This document shows positions 9,437-19,406 of a stretch of DNA of 64,000 nucleotides, in pieces. The DNA is from Corynebacterium glyciniphilum AJ 3170 (lineage in GTDB: Bacteria; Actinomycetota; Actinomycetes; Mycobacteriales; Mycobacteriaceae): assembly GCF_000626675.1 (NCBI RefSeq), contig NZ_CP006842.1, positions 682,001-746,000 of the forward strand, written 5' to 3'. The notes under the pieces were generated by a model. The model worked only from the letters and a program-made list of their open reading frames with translations. It was not told the origin of the DNA and did no database searches. Position 1 is the stretch's first letter, and each line of letters begins with the position of its first letter. The translations under genes were made by a program, and so were the position numbers.

Positions 9437-10405
9437 GTGCGACTAGGTGTCTTGGATGTGGGAAGCAACACGGTCCACCTCGTGGTGGTGGACATGGCTC
9501 CGGGCGGTCCGCCGACCCCGATGAGCAACTGGAAGACGCCGATGCGCCTCGTGGAGTACCTCGATGACGAGGGTGCGATCAATGCGAAGGGCGTCCGGAA
9601 GCTGATCAAGGGGGTCGGGCTTGCGGCGGAAATGTCCGAACAGTTCCACTGCGACGAGATGCTGCCGTTCGCGACGTCGGCACTGCGGTCGGCGACGAAT
9701 TCCGAGGCTGTACTGTCCCAGGTCGAGGAGGAGACAGGGGTCCGGTTACGGATTCTCTCGGGTACCGCGGAGGCTGAGCTGACGTTCCTCGCCGTACGCC
9801 GCTGGTTCGGCTGGTCCGCCGGACGGATCTGTGACCTCGACATCGGTGGCGGATCACTGGAGATGTCGGTGGGGGTCAATGAGTTGCCGGACGTCGCGCT
9901 GTCGGTGAACCTGGGTGCCGGGCGTCTGACACATGACTGGTTCAGGACGGATCCGCCGAGCCGCAAGGAGATCAAGGCGCTGGCCGCGCATATCGACGAG
10001 ACGTTGGAGGAGCCGGTCGCGCAGCTCAAGGAGGCGGGGCCGGTCGATCTGGCGGTGGGAACCTCGAAGACGTTCCGCATGTTGGCACGGCTCACCGGTG
10101 CTGCACCGTCCTCGGCGGGCCCGAGGGTACGCCGCGTATTGACCCGCCCGGGTGTACGGCAGCTGACCTCCTTTATCTCGAGGATGACTGCGGCGGACCG
10201 TGCGGAGCTCGAAGGGGTGTCCGTGGACCGGTCGGCACAGGTGGTGGCGGGAGCGTTGGTTGCGGAGTCGACGATGCGGCATCTGGGGATCGAGCAGCTG
10301 CAGTTGTGCCCGTGGGCATTGCGCGAAGGCGTGATCCTGCGTCGTGCCGATGCTGCGGACGCCGCGGATTTCGATCCGAACGTCGATTTTGACAGGGCGA
10401 CGTGA
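9437..10405 (+). CDS. ppx: Ppx/GppA family exopolyphosphatase
   Basis: Member of the ASKHA-fold Ppx/GppA phosphatases (322 residues), which release phosphate from polyphosphate or hydrolyse (p)ppGpp-type substrates. Motifs: N-terminal [17 protein letters not shown] (phosphate 1 loop), [15 protein letters not shown], the catalytic-Glu region [14 protein letters not shown], and [15 protein letters not shown] (phosphate 2 loop). GTG 9437 is preferred because a TAGGGT box (9424-9429) lies 7 nt upstream. GTG 9428 overlaps that box. At about 320 residues it is the short actinobacterial form (Rv0496-like). Confidence 0.9.
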   Translation: MRLGVLDVGSNTVHLVVVDMAPGGPPTPMSNWKTPMRLVEYLDDEGAINAKGVRKLIKGVGLAAEMSEQFHCDEMLPFATSALRSATNSEAVLSQVEEETGVRLRILSGTAEAELTFLAVRRWFGWSAGRICDLDIGGGSLEMSVGVNELPDVALSVNLGAGRLTHDWFRTDPPSRKEIKALAAHIDETLEEPVAQLKEAGPVDLAVGTSKTFRMLARLTGAAPSSAGPRVRRVLTRPGVRQLTSFISRMTAADRAELEGVSVDRSAQVVAGALVAESTMRHLGIEQLQLCPWALREGVILRRADAADAADFDPNVDFDRAT

Positions 10406-10673
10406 GTTTCGGCGACACGTGATGGAGGTGACCGGCGGTCTACCGCCAAAAAAGTTCGGAGATGGCTCCGGGGAAAAGTCCTGGTGAATTACTGTTTATC
10501 GACAGTTGTGCGGGAGCGTTGATCCACCGATGTGGGCTGTACACGTGATAACTGTAAACTGTCACCTGATAATTGAGGCATGTGTGTAGGACGCCGGATG
10601 ATGTGGTGGCCACCGCGGTGCCTTGTGCCCGCCGCCCGGTCTGGCGGGAGATGACCGATGATGGGAACGACGG
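10406..10673. other. 268-bp AT-richer intergenic region upstream of an acidic membrane protein
   Basis: No gene is supported here. The segment around 10470-10580 is much more AT-rich than its surroundings. It contains CTGT-TTATCG-ACAG (inverted ends), a doubled AACTGT and two TGATAA copies, which may be a promoter or regulator-binding region for the gene at 10674. No certain -35/-10 pair could be fixed by eye. Confidence 0.4.
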
Positions 10674-11549
10674 ATGAGTGAGAAGCTGACTGTTGCGGAG
10701 CTTATGGCCCGCAATGCCAAGGACGGTGCTCGCAGAGCTGACCGTCCTCGGCGTCGACGTAATCTCGAGGACGGCGGGGTCTCGGTCTCCGAACTGACCG
10801 GTTCCATTCCCGTCGTCAGTGACGAGGACCTCGATCAGGACGGTGCGGACAGTGCCGCCGAGGATCTGGCCCCCGTCGACAGTCATCCACATCAGGGTGG
10901 GCATGAGCTTGACGACGGGCCGGAGGGCTTCGACGGACACGACGTCGTCGAGGGGGAGGTCGTCGACGAGGTCGAGGAGCCCGACGAGCCTGGGGAACCC
11001 GAGGAATTCGGCGGGGTCGACACAGACCCTGCCGGTGCCCACACCGGTGAGACGTCAGGTGACGCTGATGTGGCGGCAGAGACCACCGTTCTTCCGCGCG
11101 TTGATGCCCGGGAAGAATCTCCCGCCGACGCGGATACTGACGCGAAGTCCGCGTTCTCCGACGGCGCAGCACCGGCCGAGTACACCGACGAGCGGGCCGG
11201 GGAACCCGAATCCAACGAGATCGCCGAGCAGACGGTTCCGGCCGAAGAGCAGACCGAGGCAGACCCGGACAAGATCATCGAGTACGAGGACGACGCGATC
11301 TCCTGGCCGGCACTGCTGGGGCAGACCGCTCTCGCCCTGGTCATCGGCGTCGTTATCTTCTTCGGCTTCACCCTGCTGTGGGACAAGCTGGGCACCGCCC
11401 TCGTCCTGATCATGTCAGGCATCGTCACACTGGTGTGTGTCGGAGTTGTCCATGCCCTCCTGCGTCACCGCCACACGCTGGTACTCATCCTCGCGTTCGT
11501 CGTGGGCCTGGTGATCACGTTGGGGCCGCGTCTGATCATGTCGATCTGA
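10674..11549 (+). CDS. Acidic conserved membrane protein (Rv0497-like)
   Basis: 291 residues. A short N-terminal helix MSEKLTVAELMARN with an RRADRPRRRR basic patch is followed by about 170 residues rich in Asp/Glu/Val that look disordered. The C-terminal 75 residues contain three hydrophobic segments (about 215-235, 240-260, 267-288). Conserved between ppx and proC as in mycobacteria (Rv0497). The domain arrangement suggests a membrane-tethered cytoplasmic acidic arm, but no function is known. ATG 10674 is chosen; ATG 10651 is not in a clearly better context. Confidence 0.75.
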   Translation: MSEKLTVAELMARNAKDGARRADRPRRRRNLEDGGVSVSELTGSIPVVSDEDLDQDGADSAAEDLAPVDSHPHQGGHELDDGPEGFDGHDVVEGEVVDEVEEPDEPGEPEEFGGVDTDPAGAHTGETSGDADVAAETTVLPRVDAREESPADADTDAKSAFSDGAAPAEYTDERAGEPESNEIAEQTVPAEEQTEADPDKIIEYEDDAISWPALLGQTALALVIGVVIFFGFTLLWDKLGTALVLIMSGIVTLVCVGVVHALLRHRHTLVLILAFVVGLVITLGPRLIMSI

Positions 11550-11613
11550 CCCTCGCCTGTCCGACGCCGCCCGTGAGTGGCGAGCTTCACCGTCGCGTGG
11601 CACGCTGGTGCGC

Positions 11614-12444
11614 ATGACACGTATTGCATTTATCGGTGGAGGAAATATCGGAGAGGCCCTTATCTCGGGGCTCGTGAGCGGGGAAGGTTCGGGGGACAAG
11701 CCGGACGTCGTCGTGTTCGACCCGAGCGCCAAGCGTCTGGACTTCCTCCGCGAGGAGTACGGCATCACCGGAGCGGACGACGCTGCCACCGCCGCCTCGG
11801 AGGCGAATTTCGTCGTCATTGCCGTGAAGCCCCACATTGTCCCGTCCGTCCTGGAGGACATCTCCTCAACCCTCGACAACAATGACACCGAGACCGTGGT
11901 GGTCTCGGTCGCCGCAGGCGTCAGCCTGGCGACCATGGAGTCGGGCCTGGCTGCCGGTGTCCCTGCGGTCCGCGTCATGCCCAACACCCCGATGCTCGTC
12001 GGCAAGGGCATGAGCGCCGTCGCCGGTGGCCGTTTCACCTCCGAGGAGCAGGTTGAGTCCGTGAAGGACCTCTTCGCCACCGTCGGCCAGTCCGTTGCCG
12101 TCGCGGAGAAGGACATCGACGCAGTCACCGCCGTTTCAGGCTCGGGTCCGGCCTACATCTTCATGGTTGCAGAGGCGATGACTGACGCCGGTGTGCAGCT
12201 CGGCCTGACTCGTCCCGTCGCGCAGCAGCTCGCTGTCGCCACCATCGAGGGAGCGGCCACCATGATGGCCCAGGGCGACAAGAATCCCGTGGACCTCCGT
12301 GCCAACGTCACCAGCCCTGGCGGGACGACGGCCGCCGCAACCCGTGGACTGGAGGAGAACGGTCTCCGCACAGCGTTCTTCCGCGCCATGCAGGCCTGTG
12401 TCGACCGTTCGGTGGAGCTCGGCCGTCCGGCCGGAGAAAACTGA
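11614..12444 (+). CDS. proC: Pyrroline-5-carboxylate reductase
   Basis: Cytoplasmic NAD(P)H-dependent enzyme for the last step of proline synthesis (276 residues). N-terminal Rossmann motif FIGGGNIGEALISGL, central VRVMPNTPMLVGKGMSA, and the family signature region SGSGPAYIFMVAEAM with GLTRPVAQQLA and VTSPGGTTAAA. ATG 11614 is preferred over GTG 11608 by homology (MTRIAFIGGG). Same position as proC (Rv0500) in mycobacteria. Confidence 0.95.
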   Translation: MTRIAFIGGGNIGEALISGLVSGEGSGDKPDVVVFDPSAKRLDFLREEYGITGADDAATAASEANFVVIAVKPHIVPSVLEDISSTLDNNDTETVVVSVAAGVSLATMESGLAAGVPAVRVMPNTPMLVGKGMSAVAGGRFTSEEQVESVKDLFATVGQSVAVAEKDIDAVTAVSGSGPAYIFMVAEAMTDAGVQLGLTRPVAQQLAVATIEGAATMMAQGDKNPVDLRANVTSPGGTTAAATRGLEENGLRTAFFRAMQACVDRSVELGRPAGEN

Positions 12445-12685
12445 CCCTTCGGCCCCGGCACTCCCCCGTCCGGGGGTGGCGGTGAGCTGTCGGCACCTTG
12501 TGTCCCTCGAGTCACAACCGTGTCACCAGTGTCTCCCGTCTCCCGGATAGTCAGCCGTCATCTTTTGTCATTCGCGTCGCAATATTCTCAGGAATAACGA
12601 TAGGATGGGGCCAGCGCCCGACGTGTCGAAGTTCTGCAGGAGGGGAAGCCTGCAGCGCGTGCGTGCGTCGTAAGGATTGGAAATT

Positions 12686-12886
12686 ATGGCAAACAATGAC
12701 AGTGGTACGTTCCTGACGGTCGCAGAGGTCGCCGAGCTTATGCGGGTGTCCAAGATGACCGTCTACCGCCTGGTTCACTCCGGTGAGCTGCCGGCGGTGC
12801 GTGTCGGCCGTTCCTTCCGCGTGCATGAGCAGGCGGTGGAGGAGTATCTGGGCGCCTCGATCTACGAGGCCGGCCAGACAGGCTAG
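12686..12886 (+). CDS. Small MerR/excisionase-type helix-turn-helix protein (Rv0500A-like)
   Basis: 66 residues made almost entirely of one DNA-binding domain: FLTVAEVAELMRVSKMTVYRLVHSGELPAVRVGRSFRVHEQAVEEYL, the excisionase/BldC-like HTH_17 fold. ATG 12686 has AAGGA 9 nt upstream; TTG 12677 is too close to that site. The promoter is probably the TAGGAT at 12600-12605, giving a leader of about 80 nt. BldC-type single-domain proteins control development or stress genes in actinobacteria; the target here is unknown. A terminator follows at about 12937-12985. Confidence 0.85.
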   Translation: MANNDSGTFLTVAEVAELMRVSKMTVYRLVHSGELPAVRVGRSFRVHEQAVEEYLGASIYEAGQTG

Positions 12887-12936
12887 TGCGGCCGTCCCCC
12901 TCGCGGGGGGCGGTTCCGGGGTTGTTCTGACCCTGG

Positions 12937-12985
12937 TTCCCCTTCAGTCCACCGGTGATGAACCGGTGGGGTGGAGGGGCTTTTT
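12937..12985 (+). terminator. Terminator after the small HTH gene
   Basis: Stem CCACCGGT/ACCGGTGG (12949-12956 with 12962-12969, loop GATGA), extended outward by CCCCTTC/GGAGGGG-type pairing and followed by TTTTT at 12981-12985. It separates the HTH gene from bS22. Confidence 0.75.
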
Positions 12986-13165
12986 GCTGGGGTCTTTTGC
13001 TGTGGCAATGGTCCGCCGGTTAAACTGATCCCCATTCGTGTCGGATCGGTCCCGATCGGTGAGGTTCCCCTGCCGTTTGCCGTCCGCCCGCGGTGCCACG
13101 GGTACCGTGCGGGAACCGACCAGCAGCATGATCCTTAACCGAAGACCAACCACGAGGGAGGACCC

Positions 13166-13267
13166 ATGGGTTCTGTCATCAAGAAGCGTCGCAAGCGCAT
13201 GTCGAAGAAGAAGCACCGCAAGATGCTTCGCCGTACCCGTGTCCAGCGGCGGAAACTCGGCAAATAA
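13166..13267 (+). CDS. Ribosomal protein bS22 (AURKAIP1/COX24 domain), 33 residues
   Basis: A very small, very basic protein starting [17 protein letters not shown] and ending VQRRKLGK: 33 residues with about 60 percent Lys/Arg. It matches the actinobacterial AURKAIP1/COX24 peptide (Rv0500B-like), seen in mycobacterial small ribosomal subunits as bS22. ATG 13166 is preceded by GAGGGAGGA, an excellent ribosome binding site. Position directly after the small HTH gene is conserved in the order. Confidence 0.93.
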   Translation: MGSVIKKRRKRMSKKKHRKMLRRTRVQRRKLGK

Positions 13268-13280
13268 GCCGGTGCATCAC

Positions 13281-13325
13281 GAGGCGCGGTCCTGCCACCC
13301 CTTCCCGGGGTCGGGGCCGCGCCTC
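13281..13325 (+). terminator. GC-rich hairpin after bS22
   Basis: GAGGCGCGG (13281-13289) pairs with CCGCGCCTC (13317-13325), and an inner CCCC/GGGG stem lies in the loop. Only a short ATT follows, so it is a stable hairpin with a weak U-tract, 14 bp after the stop. Confidence 0.55.
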
Positions 13326-13405
13326 ATTGCTGTGTCCGGGGTGGACCGGAGTGCCACGGGGTGGACGGGGTCCGCGAGGAGAGGGGGAGACTAGGCTCAG
13401 TGGAC

Positions 13406-13687
13406 ATGAACAGTGCGCGGCAGCTTCCGTATCATGGCCCGACCGTGACGCTCATGGTGCGGGCCGGTTGTGGTTCGTGCAGTCGGGTCAGGGAACAGAT
13501 CGCCCCGATCTGCCGTGATCAGGAGGTTTCGCTGCAGGTCGTGGACGTGGATTCGGAGCGTGCCCTGGCCGTCGAGTTCGGCGACCGGGTGCCTGTTGTG
13601 CTTGTGGACGACGAGGAGATCGCCTGCTGGGAGATCGACGACGACGAGCTTGTTGATGCTCTGGGATCAGCCCGCGCCACCGGATGA
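13406..13687 (+). CDS. Glutaredoxin-like (DUF836-type) thiol protein
   Basis: 93 residues of thioredoxin fold: VTLMVRAGCGSCSRVREQI gives a C-x2-C redox motif (CGSC), followed by VVDVDSERALAVEFGDRVPVVLVDDEEI with the cis-Pro VPVV. Family members are small glutaredoxin-like proteins of unknown partner; mycothiol use is possible given mshA nearby. ATG 13406 lies 8 nt after TAGGCT (13392-13397), a leaderless pattern; GTG 13400 is too close to it. It precedes hemA as in mycobacteria. Confidence 0.82.
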   Translation: MNSARQLPYHGPTVTLMVRAGCGSCSRVREQIAPICRDQEVSLQVVDVDSERALAVEFGDRVPVVLVDDEEIACWEIDDDELVDALGSARATG

Positions 13688-13791
13688 TTGACGGGCCTGC
13701 GAAAGAACTTGTGGTGCCTGGCCCTTAACCGGGGGTCGGTAACAGTGCTCTCCGGTGCTTTTGTTATTGGGGGGCATAAGGGGATACCGTA

Positions 13792-13804
13792 GGTACCTGG
13801 TACC
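13792..13804. promoter_or_regulatory. Doubled GGTACC motif upstream of hemA
   Basis: Two GGTACC palindromes separated by one T (13792-13797 and 13799-13804), about 93 bp before the hemA start, next to a GATACC/TAGGTA sequence that may serve as a -10. It could be a regulator site for the heme operon. No regulator was assigned. Confidence 0.3.
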
Positions 13805-13896
13805 GCATGACGGCGTCGACCACCGGTGGCCGGTGGGCGGAAAACGCCGCAGCGGAAAAAGTAACCACTGACGATTTCGCGGGAGGCTGTGCAGCC

Positions 13897-15378
13897 ATGG
13901 CAGGACTCGGGATCACCGGACCGGCAGCCGTCCTCCTGGTCGGTTTGTCCTTCCGGTCGGCACCTGTGCCAGTTCTCGAGAAGGCCTCCGTCTCTCCGGA
14001 GGAATTGAACAGTCTGGAACGTGACCTCGTCGGTGGCGACTGCGTCACCGAGGCGCTGATCCTCTCCACGTGCAACCGTATGGAGTTCTACGTCGCCACC
14101 TCGGCGTTCCACCCGGCGCTGGATCACGTGGTCGAAACCATCGCCGCGCATGCGCAGATGGACGCGGTCGAGCTCGAGCCCTATCTGTATGTCCGCTATG
14201 CGGATGCAGCCGCGGAGCACATGCTGACCGTCGCCGCCGGACTGGATTCGATGGTCGTAGGTGAACAGCAGGTCATCGGCCAGCTGCGCAATGCGTACAC
14301 CTCCGCGTCCGACAATGGCGTGGTGGGTACGGCGCTGCATGATCTCACGCAGCGTGCTCTCCGCACCGGCAAGCGGGTCCACACGGAGACCAGCGTGGAC
14401 GAGGCAGGTTCCTCCATGGTCAGTTTTGCCTTGGACCATGCCCTGGCCGAGTTGGGTGTACAGGACATGTCGGGCCGTGATGCCGTGGTCATCGGCGCCG
14501 GTGCCATGGCCTCGTTGGCGTCGACCTATCTCGGTCGTTCCGGTGTCCGCCATGTCACGGTGGTGAACCGTACGGTGGGCCGCGCGGAGAACCTCGCCGC
14601 GCACGCCAGGGAGGCAGGCGTCGATGCCCACGCCGTGGGGCTGGATAGTCTGGTGGACGCCCTCAGAGGGGCGGACGTCGTCGTCTCTGCCACAGGTGCC
14701 GTCGGTACGGTGCTGGGCCCGGATGACCTGGCGGCGACACAGCTGGAACGGCCCCGCCGGATGGTTCTGGTTGACCTGTCGATGCCCCGTGACATCGACG
14801 ACGCCGTGGTTGACGTTGCCTCGGGAACCGGCGCGGCCAGCGGCGCTGACGTCCGGCTGCTGAACATCGAAGAGCTCACTGCCCTCGCCGGTGACGGTGC
14901 CCGGGACGAGTCCGCCGCCCGTGACATCGTGGCCACCGAACTGTCCGAATACCTGGAGCAGGTGCGTGTGCAGTCGGTGGTGCCGACGGTGAAGGCGCTG
15001 CGTCGCCGGGCCGCCGACGTCGTCGACGATGAACTCGGCCAGCTGGTCCGACGGACCCCCGGCATGGGCGACGAGGATCGCGCTGAGGTCGCCCGTACCG
15101 TACGCAGGGTGGTGGACAAGCTTCTCCACGCACCGACGGTGCAGGTCAAGAAACTGAGTTCCCAGGACGGGACGGTGAACTACGCCGAAGCGTTGGCGAC
15201 GCTGTTCAATCTGCCGTCCGGGGCAACCTCGGTGGTGTCACAGGCTATTGAGCCCGGTGACGCAGGCAAGGCGCGCATCGGAAATGTTCTGCACCAGGGC
15301 GCAGTGAACCCGCAGGAGTACGTGGAGTTCCCGGACGTGATGTCCGAGGCTCCCGACAGGACAGAGGAGGCATCGTGA
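13897..15378 (+). CDS. hemA: Glutamyl-tRNA reductase
   Basis: First committed enzyme of C5 heme synthesis: reduces glutamyl-tRNA(Glu) to glutamate-1-semialdehyde with NADPH. N-terminal [17 protein letters not shown], catalytic Cys59 in [29 protein letters not shown], the NADPH-binding [15 protein letters not shown] and a C-terminal dimerisation helix. ATG 13897 is chosen with GGGAGG 10 nt upstream, giving 493 residues. The frame is open back to 13807, but that part is not family-like. The stop overlaps the hemC start by four bases. Confidence 0.95.
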   Translation: MAGLGITGPAAVLLVGLSFRSAPVPVLEKASVSPEELNSLERDLVGGDCVTEALILSTCNRMEFYVATSAFHPALDHVVETIAAHAQMDAVELEPYLYVRYADAAAEHMLTVAAGLDSMVVGEQQVIGQLRNAYTSASDNGVVGTALHDLTQRALRTGKRVHTETSVDEAGSSMVSFALDHALAELGVQDMSGRDAVVIGAGAMASLASTYLGRSGVRHVTVVNRTVGRAENLAAHAREAGVDAHAVGLDSLVDALRGADVVVSATGAVGTVLGPDDLAATQLERPRRMVLVDLSMPRDIDDAVVDVASGTGAASGADVRLLNIEELTALAGDGARDESAARDIVATELSEYLEQVRVQSVVPTVKALRRRAADVVDDELGQLVRRTPGMGDEDRAEVARTVRRVVDKLLHAPTVQVKKLSSQDGTVNYAEALATLFNLPSGATSVVSQAIEPGDAGKARIGNVLHQGAVNPQEYVEFPDVMSEAPDRTEEAS

Positions 15379-16364
15379 CCGGTGAGACTGCTGCGCCGCG
15401 GAACCTTCTCGTCGGCACCCGCGCGAGTAACCTCGCACGGACCCAGGCGGGTACGGTCCGTGACGCGCTCACGGACGTTCTACGGGGTATGTTCGCTGAT
15501 GCCGCAGGTGAGGCGGAACTGCATTTCGTGCACACCCCGGGAGATGCGTCCCAGAAGGCGCAGACGCCGGTCAACCGCATCGGGGTCGGTGTGTTCACCG
15601 AAACCCTGCGCAACGCTCTGGCGGCGGGGGAGTGCGACGTTGCAGTACATTCCTTCAAGGACCTGCCCACCGCACCGGACGACAGGTTCATCATGGTCGT
15701 CCCGGCCCGTGTCGACCCTCGGGAGGTGCTCGTGAGCATCGACGGTGCGGCGCTGCGGGATTTGCCGGACGGGGCGAAGATCGGCACCGGTGCGCCGCGA
15801 CGAGTATCCCAGATCCGCGCGTTGCGTCCGGATCTGGAAGTCTGCCCGCTGCGTGGCAACATCGACACCCGGATGGGACGGGTCGCCACGGGCGATCTTG
15901 ATGCCGTCATGCTCGCACGGGCCGGACTCGAACGGGTCGGGGAGATCGACCGGGCATCTGAGACGGTGTCTGTCGAGGACATCCTTCCCGCACCTGCCCA
16001 GGGTGCACTGTGCGTGGAGGTCCGGGCCGATGACGACGAGGCGGTTGCGGCCGTCCTCGGACTGGACGATCCGGTGTCCCATGCGACCGCCGTCGCCGAG
16101 CGTGCCGTCCTCGCCGAATTACAGGCAGGCTGCACGGCGCCTGTCGGTGCATGGTCGACCTATGAGAACGGCACGCTGACTTTACGCGGCGGGGTTTTCG
16201 CCCTCGACGGGTCAAGACAGCTGGTCCGTGAACATTCCGTCGCCCTGGAGATTCCCGAGGGGCCGTGGCTGCACACCGCCGTCGAGCTCGGCCGTGCGGT
16301 CGGTCGCGATCTCATTGACGGCGGCGCCGCCGGAATCATCACCGACATCGTCGGTGCCCGTTGA
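15375..16364 (+). CDS. hemC: Hydroxymethylbilane synthase (porphobilinogen deaminase)
   Basis: Joins four porphobilinogen molecules into hydroxymethylbilane (329 residues). N-terminal [43 protein letters not shown] and [11 protein letters not shown] motifs. The dipyrromethane cofactor Cys lies in [16 protein letters not shown] 15375 overlaps the hemA stop (GTGA), so translation is probably coupled. The cysG/hemD gene follows after 95 bp. Confidence 0.95.
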   Translation: MTGETAAPRNLLVGTRASNLARTQAGTVRDALTDVLRGMFADAAGEAELHFVHTPGDASQKAQTPVNRIGVGVFTETLRNALAAGECDVAVHSFKDLPTAPDDRFIMVVPARVDPREVLVSIDGAALRDLPDGAKIGTGAPRRVSQIRALRPDLEVCPLRGNIDTRMGRVATGDLDAVMLARAGLERVGEIDRASETVSVEDILPAPAQGALCVEVRADDDEAVAAVLGLDDPVSHATAVAERAVLAELQAGCTAPVGAWSTYENGTLTLRGGVFALDGSRQLVREHSVALEIPEGPWLHTAVELGRAVGRDLIDGGAAGIITDIVGAR

Positions 16365-16459
16365 CCTGGTATTGACCGGTCTGTCGCACCGTTTCCCTGC
16401 GGCCCAGCCATGCCCCCAGCCCACCAGCACTGCCTGACCTACCTGAGAAAGTCACCTCG

Positions 16460-18310
16460 ATGACCACTGCCGGAATTGCCCAGACGGGTCCCACGAACAG
16501 TCCACTGACTGGCCGCGGACGCGTCCTGTTCGTCGGCGCCGGCCCCGGAAACCCGGAGCTGCTGACGGTCCGTGCCCGCGAGATCCTCGAAAACACCGCC
16601 CGTGTCTGGGTCGACCCCGCTGTCACCGAGGCCGTCCGCGCCATCATCGCCGATGCCCTGCCAGTCCCGGAGGACAAACGCATCGCCGCCGAGAAGGAGT
16701 GGGAGGCCGAGCTCGAAGCAGCGAAGGCGTCCGGTGCCCGGCGTCGGCCGCGTCGTCCTGCAGAGGTCACCGCTGCCGAGATCGTGTTCGCAGCACCGCA
16801 CACCACTGAAGCCGTCGCCGCCCACGCTGCTGCGGAGGAGGCTGCGCGCGAGGCGGAGACCGGTGGGTACGCCAGCTACCCGGACACACCGGACCCGGAC
16901 GAGATCCGGCCGGTCGAGGCCTCCGCCGTCGCGCACGCGATGGTCGACCACGTCCGACACGGACACAGCGTCGTCCGGCTTGTCGCCGGCAACCCGGTGA
17001 GCAACCCGGCCGTCCTCATGGAACTGCAGGAGGTCGCCGCGCTCGGCGTGGAGTTCGAGGTGGTGCCGGGAATGACCGGCGCCTCGGCCCTCCCCGCCTA
17101 CACCGGTATCGCCACCGGAGACGGTTACACCGCAGTCGATCTGAGGTCGGATGCGACGTCGGAGGTCGACTGGGACGGTATCGCCGCAGCACCGAAGCCG
17201 CTGATCCTCACTGCCGGTCCAGCGGATCTGCCGGTGATCACCGCGGAGCTGAAGCGGCGCGATGTCGCCGGAAGCACACCGGTCACGGTCACCTCGCACG
17301 CCACGACACGTCGACAGCGTTCCTACGACGTCACCCTCGACACGTTGAAGTCGGTTGTCGCGGCGTCGGGGCCGTTGGCCAAAGACGGGGAGATGCCCCA
17401 GGAGCTGGTCGTCACGGTCGGTACCCAGGCCAGCCGGCGCAGCAAGTACTCGTGGTGGGAGAATCGTTCGCTGTACGGGTGGACGGTGCTCGTGCCACGG
17501 GCGAAGGACCAGGCAGGTCCGATGAGTGCCCGGTTGGCCTCTCACGGCGCCATCCCGATCGAGGTTCCCACGATCTCGGTGGAACCACCGAGGAGTCCGG
17601 CGCAGATGGAACGTGCGATCAAGGGGCTTGTCGACGGTCGGTACCACTGGATCGTCTTCACCTCCGTCAATGCGGTGAAGGCAGTGTGGGAGAAACTCGC
17701 CGAGTTCGGGTTGGACGCCCGCGCGTTGGCGGGTGTCCGGGTCGCCGCCGTGGGAGCGAAGACAGCCCAGGCTGTCCGCGATCTCGGAATCACCCCGGAA
17801 CTGCTGCCGAAATCCAATGCCCGCAACGCCTCGGGGCTGGTCGACGTGTTCCCGGCGTACGACCAGGACCTTGATCCGGTCGACCGGGTTCTGCTCCCGC
17901 GTGCCGACATCGCCACGGACACCCTGGTGGACGGCCTCGTCGACCTGGGCTGGTCGGTCGAGGATGTCGTCGCCTACCGCACGGTGCGTGCCGCGCCTCC
18001 CAGCCAGGAGGTCCGCGACATGATCAAGTCCGGTGGCTTCGACGCGGTGTGTTTCACCTCGTCGTCGACGGTGAAGAACCTGGTTGGCATCGCCGGCAAG
18101 CCCCACACCCGCACCATCATCGCCTGCATCGGTCCCATGGCCGCTCAGACGGCGCGTGAGCACGGGCTGCGGGTGGATGTCATGCCTGAGGTCGCCGGTG
18201 TGCCCGAGCTGGTGGATGCCCTGGCGCACCACGTGGCCGAGCTCCGCGCGGCCGGACAGCTGCCGCCGCCGCGCAAGCGCCGGCGTCGGCGCCGTCCCGC
18301 GACGGGGTAG
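16460..18310 (+). CDS. Uroporphyrinogen-III synthase fused to a divergent uroporphyrinogen-III methyltransferase domain
   Basis: A 616-residue two-domain protein. Residues about 15-320 resemble the SUMT/CysG methylase: FVGAGPGNPELLTVRARE is a good SAM-loop, but the usual ADVVLYDRL and GGDPFVFGRGGEE motifs are replaced by ARVWVDPAV and AGNPVSNPAVLMELQ, and an Ala/Glu/Arg-rich insert lies at about 75-145. Residues about 330-600 form the HemD domain (LVPRAKDQAGPMSARLAS, WIVFTSVNAVKAVWEKL, CFTSSSTVKNLVGIAG), which cyclises hydroxymethylbilane to uroporphyrinogen III. The tail is KRRRRRRP. Such fusions are normal in this order. Whether the methylase half is active is doubtful. Confidence 0.9.
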   Translation: MTTAGIAQTGPTNSPLTGRGRVLFVGAGPGNPELLTVRAREILENTARVWVDPAVTEAVRAIIADALPVPEDKRIAAEKEWEAELEAAKASGARRRPRRPAEVTAAEIVFAAPHTTEAVAAHAAAEEAAREAETGGYASYPDTPDPDEIRPVEASAVAHAMVDHVRHGHSVVRLVAGNPVSNPAVLMELQEVAALGVEFEVVPGMTGASALPAYTGIATGDGYTAVDLRSDATSEVDWDGIAAAPKPLILTAGPADLPVITAELKRRDVAGSTPVTVTSHATTRRQRSYDVTLDTLKSVVAASGPLAKDGEMPQELVVTVGTQASRRSKYSWWENRSLYGWTVLVPRAKDQAGPMSARLASHGAIPIEVPTISVEPPRSPAQMERAIKGLVDGRYHWIVFTSVNAVKAVWEKLAEFGLDARALAGVRVAAVGAKTAQAVRDLGITPELLPKSNARNASGLVDVFPAYDQDLDPVDRVLLPRADIATDTLVDGLVDLGWSVEDVVAYRTVRAAPPSQEVRDMIKSGGFDAVCFTSSSTVKNLVGIAGKPHTRTIIACIGPMAAQTAREHGLRVDVMPEVAGVPELVDALAHHVAELRAAGQLPPPRKRRRRRRPATG

Positions 18311-18373
18311 TAGGACGGACCAGGGGTGTGCCGGGCTGATCCCGTCCGCCTGCCCCGGCGTACCATCAGCACC

Positions 18374-19378
18374 ATGACTGATGATGTGCACCTCGTCCGC
18401 CGACCCCGCCGCCTCCGCACCACCCCGGCGATGCGTAATTTCGTCGCCGAGACCCACCTGGAGCCCAACCAGCTGGTCCTGCCGATGTTCATTGCCGACG
18501 GTATCGACAGCGCGCGTGACATCTCCGCGATGCCGGGAGTCCAGCAGCATACCGAGGAGTCCCTGCTGCGTACCGCAGAGGAGGCACTCACGGCCGGAGT
18601 CGGTTCGGTCGATCTCTTCGGTGTCCCCACCCCCGAATCGAAGGACGCCACCGGCTCCCAGGCATGGGCCGTAGACGGTGTCCTCAACCGGGGGTTGTCG
18701 GCACTGCGTCGCGAATTCGGCGATGACCTGATTGTCATGGCAGACACCTGTCTCGACGAGTTCACCGACCACGGTCACTGTGGCGTCCTCACTGAAGACC
18801 GTTTCGGTACGACCGTCATCGACAATGATGCGACCCTTCCGCTCTACGCACGGATGGCGGTCGCACAGGCCGAGGCCGGGGCGCACGTGGTCAGCCCGTC
18901 CGGGATGATGGACGGCCAGATCGCCGTGATCCGCCGAGCCCTGGACGACGCCGGTTTCCAGGACGTGTCGATTCTGGCGTACTCCGCCAAATACGCCGGC
19001 GCCTTCTACGGCCCCTTCCGGGAAGCGGTCGGTTCGTCGTTGCAGGGGGACCGCAAGACCTACCAGCAGGACCCGCGCAATGCCCGTGAGTCACTCATGG
19101 AGGTCGATCTCGACATCGCCGAGGGGGCGGACATGGTGATGGTCAAACCTGCCATGCCCCACCTCGATATCCTGCGCCAGGTCGCCGACATCTCCACCGT
19201 GCCGGTCGCCGCCTATCAGGTGTCGGGCGAGTACTCCATGATCACCGCCGCGGCACAGAACGGGTGGATCGACCGTGAAGCGGCGATCATGGACTCGTTG
19301 ACCGGTATCCGGCGTGCCGGTGCGGACATCATCCTGACCTACTGGGCCACGGAAGCAGCCCACCTCCTGCGCGGCTGA
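18374..19378 (+). CDS. hemB: Delta-aminolevulinic acid dehydratase (porphobilinogen synthase)
   Basis: Condenses two 5-aminolevulinate molecules to porphobilinogen (334 residues). Motifs: [20 protein letters not shown], the metal/substrate region [16 protein letters not shown], the Schiff-base Lys in [20 protein letters not shown], and [15 protein letters not shown] with [16 protein letters not shown] 18374 has TACCAT (18361-18366) 7 nt upstream, predicting an additional leaderless promoter inside the heme cluster. Confidence 0.96.
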   Translation: MTDDVHLVRRPRRLRTTPAMRNFVAETHLEPNQLVLPMFIADGIDSARDISAMPGVQQHTEESLLRTAEEALTAGVGSVDLFGVPTPESKDATGSQAWAVDGVLNRGLSALRREFGDDLIVMADTCLDEFTDHGHCGVLTEDRFGTTVIDNDATLPLYARMAVAQAEAGAHVVSPSGMMDGQIAVIRRALDDAGFQDVSILAYSAKYAGAFYGPFREAVGSSLQGDRKTYQQDPRNARESLMEVDLDIAEGADMVMVKPAMPHLDILRQVADISTVPVAAYQVSGEYSMITAAAQNGWIDREAAIMDSLTGIRRAGADIILTYWATEAAHLLRG

Positions 19379-19406
19379 GGCCAGGTTGACTAAGCTGGTC
19401 GACGAT

